Shown here: in pieces, positions 1-7,127 of the stretch
Layout: each line of letters starts with the position of its first letter
How positions within the stretch are numbered: the stretch's first letter is position 1
Origin: Blastocatellia bacterium UBA7656
GTDB lineage: Bacteria > Acidobacteriota > Blastocatellia > UBA7656
Length of the DNA stretch: 64,000 nt
NCBI GenBank assembly: GCA_002483445.1
Contig: DLHY01000084.1
Coordinates: 1-64,000 of the forward strand
Direction of reading: 5' to 3'
The notes under the pieces: model-generated
Told to the model about the DNA's origin: nothing
The model's database searches: none
The model's input: the letters and a program-made list of their open reading frames with translations, nothing else
Translations under genes and position numbers: made by a program

Positions 1-220
1 GAATATCGGCCCAGCCGAGCCGCTTGCAGGCTTCGAGGCGGTGTCGGCCTGCTATGAGAGTAGAATCGACTGAAACCGTAATCGGGTTAAGTAGCCCAAC
101 CCGGCCAATCGAATCCATCAGCGGCCTTAAATCCCCGACCGGCCTTCTGCTGTCATTCACAGTCACGCTAGAAATAGAAATGCTTGTGTTATTCGAAATC
201 GAAGCCTCGGACATCTGCAT
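1..220 (-). CDS. ParB/Srx-like N-terminal domain protein, cut by left window edge
   Basis: The minus strand reads open from an ATG at 220 to the window edge, about 73 residues. The peptide contains RRPVGDLRPLMDSIGRVGLL, then NPITV, then LIAGRHRLEACKRLGW. This is the typical ParB/Sulfiredoxin-like N-terminal signature, including the GRHR-type nucleotide-binding box. An AAGGAG-type ribosome site lies about a dozen bases upstream. A second ATG two codons in (214) is an alternative start. The gene follows the primase gene on the same strand and is probably part of the same mobile-element operon. ParB-like proteins on such elements act in partition, transcription control or as nucleases; the missing C-terminus prevents a choice. 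Family call is firm, role unknown. Confidence 0.8.
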   Translation of the reverse strand, partial: MQMSEASISNNTSISISSVTVNDSRRPVGDLRPLMDSIGRVGLLNPITVSVDSTLIAGRHRLEACKRLGWADI

Positions 221-306
221 GAATTTTAATCACTCCTTTCGTTCAAGGGAGCGCCGCTCCCGGTTATTGTTGAGGCGACTAATCTAGTCGTCTTTGTCAG
301 CGAAAA

Positions 307-2532
307 TTAGCTTGGCAAGAGTTCGTCCTCCTTTTCTGAAAACCTGCGTACTTGCTTTGCAGTTAAGTTGTCAGGGTCTTGGTTCTTTGTGTTTTCCGCC
401 GAGAACAACGAATCGGGTAGTTCCGCCTCATCCTCCTCGAAGTCAAACCCGCTGATGGCACCAGCGCGAAGTGGTTGCGGCTCAAGGTCATCGTTTTGTC
501 GGGCATCCTCGGCATCGGCGAAATCGATAGACAACTGATTATCTGTATTTCCCGAAGTGGACGACGCTGCATCACGCGAAGCTCTATCGTTGTCGCCCCC
601 CCAGTTCTTTTGAATGAATCGCTTTGTCTCAGCAAAGTCAAAAGCCGTCTTAGCCCGCCCTTTTGCCGCCGACTGACTGCTATGCTTCTCGGCATAGTCA
701 AATGCCCTATCGACGGTTCGTTTCGCGTACTCTTCTCTCTGCGCTACTATCTTGTTGCTTCTTGAATACTGCATGAGTCTTTTTATAACCTCCGGCTTGT
801 CCCTGAAGCCCCAGTGCCAGCAGGTGCAGCACCAGCGGAAGTCGGCATCGGACCTGTCCGGCTCGTCGTTAGCTTTTCGCGCAGCGCCTTTCAAAGAACT
901 CGCGTAGTCCGGCCATATCTTATTTCCCTTTGTGGGAGCATTTTTATTTGTCGTAGTGACTTTTTTCTCGACAGCTTCGCCCGGCTCGGAAGGCTCGAAG
1001 TCGTCAGGCAGAAACCCATGCTGCTTCAGGTCTTGAATAGTTAAGACCTGACCGCAGTTCGCGTAAGTAACCGCCACCGTCGGGAAATCCGGGTCATAGG
1101 TCTTTTTGAAGTTTATGCTACCAGCCATTCTAACTGATCCCGTCGCATGGTAATCTGCGCCTAGTCGTTGCTTGAGTTCGTCCAGCACACTTTTTCCGCA
1201 GTTTTCGAGACATAACCATGCTTGAAACGCTGTTGGTTTCTTCGACATATCACTCGTCTGCACAGCAATGAAAGCGTAGGCTTTCAATTTCTTTATTGTT
1301 TCGCCGGTCAGGTCATCCAGTTGCAAGTAGGTAAAACCCTCTTTCGCTCGCGGGCGTAGAGCTATCGAATGCCTATTTATCTCTTGGTCGAGTAGCATTT
1401 CGACGAGTTTGTTTTCTACTTCTTCCGCCGACAGAGCATACTTGTATCTCGCGGCTTTTTTAGTCGTCTCGTCCAGCCAGCAGACATCAAGTTCGTGTAG
1501 GTTCGTACCCCTGAAGGCAAGTAACATCTGCTTCGCATGAAGAAGTCTGGAATCGAACGCTTTTTCGTCGCTCGAAGTCGGCGAATCGCAAGTGCCGCTT
1601 TCGCCAAGTCTTTCAAACTCTTGCGTTTGCGACAAGTCTAGGTATCCGATTTCGATACCTAACCCTGCGCCAGCAGCCCCCCCCCCGCGCGGCGGCGCTG
1701 TTACTCTTATACTCTCCGATTCCGCATGTCCGTAAATTTCCGTACTCAGACCGTATAGTAGGCGTTTAAGAGTGGTTTCAAGTTCCTTTAATTCATCAAT
1801 GTCACTGTAGTTCCGTATCCGGGTGAACAGGGCTGAGAGTGTGCCGTTCGTTAGATAACGCAGGTTAAGGCTGTCTCCGGCATCGATGAGGCGCTGGGCG
1901 TGCTTGTCGACTCTACCAACTGTACTTTTCGTTTGGGCGAAGTAGTCCTTTGATTCGTCGGGCGGGACTTTCGCAAGCTGTTTACATATTAGCAACTCTG
2001 CCCGCTCGCGGGTCTTCGCTAGGATCGTACCTTCTACACCTTTTCTGGTCCCTCGCTCGTCATGCTCTTTGTATGCCTCATAGAGCGCCCACACCACCTC
2101 GTTTATTAGTTCTATATGATACTTCGACCCAACGCCTCTTTTTTGGGACGGCTCGTAGTAGAATAAATCCTCTACGCCAGCGTCACGGAACTCTTTTCGG
2201 GCTTTTGCTACAAGTCTGCTTACAAAGTTGCTTGCTAATTCTTTCCCGCGTTCCGTACTCAGGTCGTACTTAGTTTTGTCGAATTGCTGCATTATAGTTT
2301 CATGCGCTACTTGGGCAAATTCGGCGTCAGGGCTGGAGTAGCCGTAGATTATCATGACCAGTCTAAAGGTTTGGGACGATAGGCCGAGAATGGAACACAT
2401 CTCATTGAGGGCTTTCTGAAACTGCTGGTGCGTGAACCTTTCTTTTCTTGTTACTTGTAGTGCTTCAAAAGCTTTTTCTAAGCTTTGCTCTTGACTTATA
2501 ATGTCGGTCTGATTTATACTACTATAGTTCAC
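307..2532 (-). CDS. RepB-type primase / replication protein of a mobile element
   Basis: A 741-residue protein starting at a GTG (2532) with GAAAGG about nine bases upstream. The N-terminal 350 residues are alpha-helical and unrecognised. Roughly residues 390-530 resemble the archaeo-eukaryotic-type RepB primase fold: a YAFIAVQTS strand, a FQAWLCLE strand, and GSVRMAGSINFKK followed by a FPTVAVTY strand. Roughly residues 565-640 (SDADFRWCC, then a Y..RTVDRAFDYAE helix) look like the helix-bundle domain that follows such primases in plasmid and phage replication proteins. The tail is acidic and low-complexity. It lies between the excisionase-like gene and the ParB-like gene, which fits a replication or maintenance role for an integrative element. 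The primase assignment rests on motif resemblance only, and catalytic acidic residues were not pinned down. Confidence 0.6.
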   Translation of the reverse strand: MNYSSINQTDIISQEQSLEKAFEALQVTRKERFTHQQFQKALNEMCSILGLSSQTFRLVMIIYGYSSPDAEFAQVAHETIMQQFDKTKYDLSTERGKELASNFVSRLVAKARKEFRDAGVEDLFYYEPSQKRGVGSKYHIELINEVVWALYEAYKEHDERGTRKGVEGTILAKTRERAELLICKQLAKVPPDESKDYFAQTKSTVGRVDKHAQRLIDAGDSLNLRYLTNGTLSALFTRIRNYSDIDELKELETTLKRLLYGLSTEIYGHAESESIRVTAPPRGGGAAGAGLGIEIGYLDLSQTQEFERLGESGTCDSPTSSDEKAFDSRLLHAKQMLLAFRGTNLHELDVCWLDETTKKAARYKYALSAEEVENKLVEMLLDQEINRHSIALRPRAKEGFTYLQLDDLTGETIKKLKAYAFIAVQTSDMSKKPTAFQAWLCLENCGKSVLDELKQRLGADYHATGSVRMAGSINFKKTYDPDFPTVAVTYANCGQVLTIQDLKQHGFLPDDFEPSEPGEAVEKKVTTTNKNAPTKGNKIWPDYASSLKGAARKANDEPDRSDADFRWCCTCWHWGFRDKPEVIKRLMQYSRSNKIVAQREEYAKRTVDRAFDYAEKHSSQSAAKGRAKTAFDFAETKRFIQKNWGGDNDRASRDAASSTSGNTDNQLSIDFADAEDARQNDDLEPQPLRAGAISGFDFEEDEAELPDSLFSAENTKNQDPDNLTAKQVRRFSEKEDELLPS

Positions 2533-2556
2533 TTGACAAAACCTTTCTCCGAAACA

Positions 2557-2575
2557 GGGCGACTGATACTCGCCC
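2557..2575. terminator. Hairpin between excisionase-like and primase genes
   Basis: GGGCGA and TCGCCC form a perfect 6-bp inverted repeat around a 7-base loop. The plus strand continues into TTTTCG. The hairpin sits in the 50-base gap between two minus-strand genes, so it could be an attenuator, weak terminator or mRNA-stability element between them, or an operator. No minus-strand T-run follows, so a classical terminator for that strand is not supported. Confidence 0.3.
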
Positions 2576-2582
2576 TTTTCGT

Positions 2583-2801
2583 TTATTTTTCATGCTCAAC
2601 TATTTTAGTCGTGTTTGTGGGTAAAAAATTAGCGAGTGAGTTTAGCCATGCCTCGAACGCCCTGCGCGGGATATACCAGCCTCGTCGCCCAAACTTGACG
2701 GCAGGCAGCACACCTTGCGCTATAAGCGTGTAAACCAGCGGCTTCGAGAGATGGCCCCGACTGTAAATATCTCGCGGGCGATAAAAAAGACGTTCATCCA
2801 T
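2583..2801 (-). CDS. Excisionase-like small helix-turn-helix protein
   Basis: A 72-residue protein with the layout of the MerR-like HTH_17/Xis family: YRPRDIYSRGHLSKPLVYTLIAQGVLPAVKF, with a winged segment (GRRGWYIPRRAFEAWL) after it. Such proteins bind DNA, direct excision of integrated elements or regulate element genes. A GAAGGAG ribosome site precedes the ATG by a short A-rich spacer, and a near-consensus sigma70 promoter lies 45-74 bases upstream. It is the first gene of a minus-strand cluster leading into the primase and ParB-like genes, and an integrase gene lies upstream on the same strand. DNA-binding role is well supported; excisionase rather than regulator is inference from context. 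Confidence 0.7.
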   Translation of the reverse strand: MDERLFYRPRDIYSRGHLSKPLVYTLIAQGVLPAVKFGRRGWYIPRRAFEAWLNSLANFLPTNTTKIVEHEK

Positions 2802-2845
2802 TTTCAGTTCTCCTTCTTTTGCAGCATCGTTTTGTACATCCTACA

Positions 2846-2875
2846 ATTATACACGCTACTACTTTAGTTTGTCAA
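2846..2875 (-). promoter_or_regulatory. Sigma70-type promoter for the mobile-element operon
   Basis: On the minus strand TTGACA (2875-2870) and TATAAT (2851-2846) match consensus in all twelve positions and are 18 bases apart. It reads toward the excisionase-like gene. The rest of the gene-free interval 2802-3134 is AT-richer than the chromosome around it and shows no convincing coding frame or other motif. Confidence 0.8.
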
Positions 2876-3134
2876 GGCCGACAGGGGCCGAAGCTGCCAG
2901 AGCGGAGATGCCTTGAGACCTAATCAGCGTTAATTATTGAATCTGAGCGATATACATGTGTAACGGTCTTGGGATTTATTGTTGATCGTCGATGCGCGAT
3001 AGCCTAAACTACGTTAGTTATTTCTTGAAAGAGGAATCGAGAAAGCAGGCCAAAGTCCACCATTAGCATGGTGGAAGAGGGGCGGGGCGGATTTCAAGAG
3101 CAACGAATCGTTACTGAATCACTCTTGGCGGTCT

Positions 3135-4031
3135 TTACTTCAACCGGCTCAAATTATTCAAAATCGATATTTTTGCATGAGCCTGCTGCAAATCTTCCGG
3201 CTGAAGCTCGACGTAGCGCCGGGTCATTTGTAGTGTTTCATGACCAAGCATCCTTTGTAGGTGCAAAAGGCTATTCTCGGCGCTTCCGGTCAGGGTGGCG
3301 AAGCTTCGAACGTAGCGCACTGCAAAGGTATGGCGCAAAGTATGGAATGAGCAACGCACGCCGGTAATCTTTAGTCTGTCGCACAGTTTCTTAAAATCTC
3401 GAAGCAAATCGTTATAGTGGCACTTGCCTCCGCTGCGGTTGCAAAAGAGCAGATCACCCGGCGCTTTCCTAACCTTCAAGTATAGCCAGAGAACCTTTCT
3501 CATCTCGATAGACATTGGCAGGATGCGTTCTTTGTTGCCTTTGCCCATTATCGTGATAAGCAGATTGGCGAAGTCCGTTTTTTCCATCTTCAAAGTGAAA
3601 GCTTCCTCAATCCTCATCCCGGTATCGAGCAGGAGGTTGACTATGGCGTAAAGCCTCCACTCGTAGAAGTCTTTGGGCTTCCATGAGACCAACGCCTTTA
3701 TTTGTTCGTCGCTGAAGGTCTTTATCGCCCGCCTTTCTTCTTTGAGCAGCTTCACCCTCAAATGCTCGGCGGTGTGGCCGTTCTCATAAAGCCACGACAG
3801 GTATGAATTGATGCCGCTGATGTAGGTGTTGCAGCCTTTAGGGGACAGGCCGGATTCCCGCATCTTCACCACCAATTCACCAAGCCTTGTCTTATTCAAG
3901 TCGGCTGGTTCAATCTCTCCCAAGAATCGGACAAGCGCCTTTAGGCTCTGTTTCAGGAAAGAAATGCTCTTGGGTGTGAGATTCTTCAGGTATTGCTTTT
4001 CTTTGAAAAACTGCTCGAACAGGTCTTGCAT
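3135..4031 (-). CDS. Tyrosine recombinase / phage-type integrase
   Basis: A 298-residue site-specific recombinase of normal length. Residues 1-95 form a SAM-like core-binding domain. The catalytic domain carries the full set: Arg140 in DTGMRIEEAF, the beta-hairpin Lys region GKGNKER (164-167), His230-x-x-Arg233 in FHTLRHTFAVRY, His264 in LGHE, and the nucleophile Tyr273 in TRRYVEL. All active-site residues are present, so the enzyme is probably functional. The start is backed by GGAGGG four bases before ATG. It lies 127 bp from tRNA-Lys and, with the excisionase-like, primase and ParB-like genes, indicates an integrated element whose other end is left of the window. Host XerC/D is less likely given this setting. 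Confidence 0.9.
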   Translation of the reverse strand: MQDLFEQFFKEKQYLKNLTPKSISFLKQSLKALVRFLGEIEPADLNKTRLGELVVKMRESGLSPKGCNTYISGINSYLSWLYENGHTAEHLRVKLLKEERRAIKTFSDEQIKALVSWKPKDFYEWRLYAIVNLLLDTGMRIEEAFTLKMEKTDFANLLITIMGKGNKERILPMSIEMRKVLWLYLKVRKAPGDLLFCNRSGGKCHYNDLLRDFKKLCDRLKITGVRCSFHTLRHTFAVRYVRSFATLTGSAENSLLHLQRMLGHETLQMTRRYVELQPEDLQQAHAKISILNNLSRLK

Positions 4032-4158
4032 AAACCCTCCATGATCTTTATATTGTCCCTTTGCTGATTTGAGACTGGAGGGCTATAACCAAATACTCAA
4101 TCACAGCCCTTTGGTTGAACCTGAAGTCGGTATTTGAAGAGTTGAAATGATTTATTTC

Positions 4159-4231
4159 GGGCCGTTAGCTCAGTCGGTAGAGCATCTGGCTTTTAACCAG
4201 AGGGTCGCTGGTTCGAGTCCAGCACGGCTCA
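4159..4231 (+). tRNA. tRNA-Lys (TTT)
   Basis: Cloverleaf is complete. The acceptor stem pairs GGGCCGT with ACGGCTC (one G-T pair). The D-arm is GCTCAGTCGGTAGAGC. The anticodon loop CTTTTAA (4190-4196) lies between TCTGG and CCAGA and gives TTT. The T-arm has GGTTCGAGTCC. The 3' end reads ACC then T, so CCA is not fully encoded. The integrase gene lies on its 5' side. Confidence 0.95.
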
Positions 4232-4244
4232 CCTTGTAAAGTTC

Positions 4245-4320
4245 GACTCGTTCGTCTAGGGGCCTAGGACACCGCCCTTTCACGGCGGCAACACGGGTTC
4301 AAATCCCGTACGAGTCACCA
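4245..4320 (+). tRNA. tRNA-Glu (TTC)
   Basis: Acceptor stem GACTCGT pairs with ACGAGTC. The anticodon loop CTTTCAC sits between CCGCC and GGCGG and gives TTC. The T-arm is CGGGTTCAAATCCCG, and the CCA end is encoded (4318-4320). It lies 13 bases after tRNA-Lys and is probably co-transcribed with it. Confidence 0.95.
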
Positions 4321-4337
4321 TTTGCTTGCACTTGCGA

Positions 4338-4367
4338 CCAGCCCGGAGGTTGACGCCCGCGGGCTGG
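4338..4367 (+). terminator. Possible terminator hairpin after the tRNA pair
   Basis: CCAGCCCG (4338-4345) and CGGGCTGG (4360-4367) form a perfect 8-bp stem with a 14-base loop, 18 bases past tRNA-Glu. No T-run follows, so this is a weak terminator candidate. Nothing else is recognisable up to the end of the cytochrome gene at 4540. Confidence 0.35.
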
Positions 4368-4539
4368 CGGCTTCCTGGTAACATTACAAACTCGAAAACT
4401 TCATCAAGCCTGCTCGCAATATCAGGAGGGAAAGCAGACGCCGATAGCCGGAGGCCAGCGTGAGATATCTGCGCGCGGGCGGCACGTGTCATCCACACTC
4501 AAGATATGCTGCATACTCTATATGCTCTCCGGACTCTTA

Positions 4540-4971
4540 CTATCTGGCTGCCTGAATCGATTCGATATATTTCGTCAGAGCGTATACGGAACTTTGTTTC
4601 TCCAGGTCTCCGCCCTTTCGTCGGAATACAACGCCCCATACAGGCATACTACTCGTTCCGTGCGCCACTATGGCTCTGTCCGTCTTTTCACCGTCAATCG
4701 CTATCATGACTTTGATGAAGGGAAACTTCTCACCCTGCTTCTGTATAGCCGTAAGATCAGCCGGGGGAACTTTCAGGGATGCCTCCACTGGCCCGTGTCC
4801 CTTGCCGTCATTGCCGTGACAGCTTACGCAATACTGAGAAAACAGTCTGCGTCCTTTGGCAGCATAGGGATCGTTTTGACCAACCTGTGCCTGCCCGGAG
4901 GGTGGAAGCCAGTAAAGCGCGATCACAAATGCCAACGCAAAAGTTATTGAAGCGATAGCTTTCATTTTCAT
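4540..4971 (-). CDS. Exported class I cytochrome c
   Basis: A 143-residue c-type cytochrome. The start at 4971 is chosen because AAGGAGG lies five bases before it and it begins directly with a signal peptide (charged MKMK, hydrophobic residues 5-22, cleavage near GQAQV). Covalent haem attachment is through CVSCH (Cys48, Cys51, His52), and Met109 in SSMPVWG is the likely distal ligand. The domain YAAKGRRLFSQYC to the C-terminal helix has normal monohaem length. The protein should act in the periplasm in electron transfer, partner unknown. It is preceded on its own strand by the delta-60 repeat gene, but the 247-bp gap suggests its own promoter. A 15-bp palindrome TGAGAGAATCTCTCA lies at 4994-5008, just upstream of the ribosome site. 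Confidence 0.9.
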   Translation of the reverse strand: MKMKAIASITFALAFVIALYWLPPSGQAQVGQNDPYAAKGRRLFSQYCVSCHGNDGKGHGPVEASLKVPPADLTAIQKQGEKFPFIKVMIAIDGEKTDRAIVAHGTSSMPVWGVVFRRKGGDLEKQSSVYALTKYIESIQAAR

Positions 4972-4993
4972 CGCTGCCTCCTTGATTGAAGAT

Positions 4994-5008
4994 TGAGAGA
5001 ATCTCTCA
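4994..5008. promoter_or_regulatory. Palindrome upstream of cytochrome c gene
   Basis: TGAGAGA-A-TCTCTCA is a perfect palindrome about ten bases before the ribosome site of the cytochrome gene. Its position suits an operator or a 5' UTR structure. No known regulator motif is recognised. Confidence 0.25.
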
Positions 5009-5218
5009 TCAGCAACGATGTGCAAGCGATATGCCGGGATATCGGGCCATTTCAGCCCCGGTTTATGCGTGATATGACCTATCCGGCAGGTCACGCCCCA
5101 TGCACCTTTGGGTAGAATTACGCAGGCCGCGATTGTTGATGAAGAGATGGTATGAAATGGAATCGAGGCGTGGCGAGGCCCAAACGATCAGAGAAAATTT
5201 GCCGCTTCCCTTCACTCT

Positions 5219-6784
5219 TCAATTCCCGCAGGCGCAGTTATTATTGGCAGTATTTCTGTCGGTGATTGTGAAAGTCGTCCCTTGTGAAAGCAGACGGATC
5301 GAGGCTGTGGCCTTTTTCTGGCAGGTGTCGATTTTGGCCAGGACTCTGCGATCTCCGTTATTGTGTTGCAAGGTGATGGTGCATCCTTTCCTGGTCAATG
5401 TGCCTGTTCCTCCAACCGTAAAGCCGCTGCAGTTGGTGAACTGATAGTTGCCTGTAGCGGTGTTGATCTGAAGGATGTTGCCGTTGCTGTCGTCTTGCAG
5501 GCACATATTAAAAAACGGTCCATCGCCATCATATCGTACAAGGGCAAAGTTATATGAGGTGCTGATATCTGGGGCAAACCCGGCTGCAATGATTCTGCCA
5601 TCGGCTTGGATCGCTATTGCATTTGCTCCATCTTCGAAGCCAAAGTCAGTTGTCACTTTACCCCCTACCCCAAATGTAAAATCAAGGCTGCCATCCACAT
5701 TGTAGCGGGCGAGTGCAAAGTCACCCTGGGTACCACCACCAAATGCGCTGCCAGCCACAACGATCTTACCGTCCGTCTGGATGACTATCCCCTGCGCTGC
5801 ATCATTACCACCGGAAAAGTCAGTGATCACTTTCCCATCAGAGCCGAAGCCAGAATCTAAACTGCCGTCGCCGTTATAACGTACAAGACCAAAGTCGCCC
5901 TGTCCATTGATGCTCCACGCCCTCCCGGTTGTAACAATTTTGCCATCACTCTGAATTACCACGGCATTGGCTTCTTCAATCTCACCAGAGAAGCTAGTCA
6001 TTACCTTACCGTTTACACCAAAGGTCATATCCAAGCTACCGTCTGTGTTAAAACGAACTAATCCGAAGTCTGTAGGCACACCAGCAGCAACCTGTGAAGA
6101 CCCGGATGCAACAATCTTACCATCTGATTGTATTGCTATGGCGTGAGCCACCTCATTGCCGCCGAAAAAATCAGCGGTTATCTTTCCGCTCAATCCAAAA
6201 CCCGAATCCAGAGTACCGTCGCTGTTATACTGGGCGAGTGCGAAGTCATTCAATGTGGCTCCAACAATAGTAGTACCCGCAACGACTATTTTACCTCCGC
6301 TTACAATTGCGAGCGCAAATGCTGTGTCAAGGGAGCTTCCAAAATCGGTAGTAACTTTACCTCCTGCCCCAAATGTAAAATCAAGGCTGCCATCCACATT
6401 GTAGCGGGTGAGCGCAAAATCAAAACCCGTTTTGTTGTTTTGAGCAAAGCCCGATGCAATTATTTTTCCATCTGTCTGGATTGCTATGGCTGTCGCAAAG
6501 TCGCCTTCACCGAAGAAATCAGTAGTCAGCTTGCCGCCTGAGCCAAAACCAGTATCGAAGCTCCCATCACTGTTATAGCGAGAGATAGCAAAGTCAAACG
6601 ATGTACTATCGTTGAATGCGTCGCCAACCGCAATGATCTTGCCATCAGGCTGAACAGCAATGTCTGTCGCTGCGTCACTATCATTAAAGAAGTCGGTTGT
6701 GATTTTGCCGCTGCTGCCGAAGGTCAAATCAAGATTACCTGCGGCAGCTTGAACCCCATGGGGCAGATGCAACGATGGTGTCAA
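5219..6784 (-). CDS. Secreted delta-60 repeat protein
   Basis: The reading frame gives 521 residues from a TTG at 6784. It contains seven tandem repeats of about 57 residues with the hallmark pattern LD.TFG..GK.TTDF, then A.AIAIQ.DGKI..AG, then DFALARYN.DGSLD, which is the uncharacterised delta-60 repeat family (predicted beta-propeller-like blades). A C-terminal beta-rich domain of about 95 residues begins CLQDDSNGN and is cysteine-containing. The annotated frame starts inside a hydrophobic segment. Eighteen codons upstream in the same frame, from an ATT at 6838-6836, would add KAVVRVSRITLVVSLIVL and complete a normal signal peptide. No ATG or GTG exists in that stretch, so the true start is unsettled. 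Extracellular location is likely, function unknown. Confidence 0.8.
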   Translation of the reverse strand: MTPSLHLPHGVQAAAGNLDLTFGSSGKITTDFFNDSDAATDIAVQPDGKIIAVGDAFNDSTSFDFAISRYNSDGSFDTGFGSGGKLTTDFFGEGDFATAIAIQTDGKIIASGFAQNNKTGFDFALTRYNVDGSLDFTFGAGGKVTTDFGSSLDTAFALAIVSGGKIVVAGTTIVGATLNDFALAQYNSDGTLDSGFGLSGKITADFFGGNEVAHAIAIQSDGKIVASGSSQVAAGVPTDFGLVRFNTDGSLDMTFGVNGKVMTSFSGEIEEANAVVIQSDGKIVTTGRAWSINGQGDFGLVRYNGDGSLDSGFGSDGKVITDFSGGNDAAQGIVIQTDGKIVVAGSAFGGGTQGDFALARYNVDGSLDFTFGVGGKVTTDFGFEDGANAIAIQADGRIIAAGFAPDISTSYNFALVRYDGDGPFFNMCLQDDSNGNILQINTATGNYQFTNCSGFTVGGTGTLTRKGCTITLQHNNGDRRVLAKIDTCQKKATASIRLLSQGTTFTITDRNTANNNCACGN

Positions 6785-7043
6785 AACAATGAGTGAGACT
6801 ACAAGAGTTATCCGGGAAACTCGTACTACAGCCTTAATCCGGCTTTTAAGGTGAGGCTCTTCGCTTCAAAAATAGTTTCCAAACTTTCTGATGTTTGGTT
6901 AGCCGCACGAGCTCGATGCGGTACTCTATTACTTCGTGCCTTAGAAAGTCAATCTGCGTTTACAATACTCGCTTAATAGTCGTAAAGAGCCAGAAGAAAG
7001 GGTGAGCCAGGCGAGGCATTGGCATCCTCCCCGTTCCTGCCTG

Positions 7044-7072
7044 TTGACGATTGGGCAAAGCCAAAGGACAAT
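7044..7072 (+). promoter_or_regulatory. Probable promoter of the TPR protein gene
   Basis: TTGACG (7044-7049) and GACAAT (7067-7072) are 17 bases apart and read toward the gene starting at 7128. In the same gene-free interval (6785-7127), a weaker minus-strand pair, TTGACT at 6952-6947 and TAATAG at 6931-6926 with 15-base spacing, could serve the delta-60 gene. Confidence 0.45.
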
Positions 7073-7127
7073 AGATCGTTGGCTCATAAAGCCATAAAAT
7101 CGAAACCGTGTGACAGCCGTTCTGCTT

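Noticed and set aside
4159..4231. tRNA-Lys as a proven attachment site of the mobile element
   Set aside because: The integrase is on the 5' side of the tRNA and no duplicated tRNA segment is visible in the window, so this stays a possibility only.
4280..4498. 72-codon minus-strand frame ending over tRNA-Glu
   Set aside because: Its C-terminal TRTGFEPVLPP is the antisense translation of the tRNA, a well-known annotation artefact.
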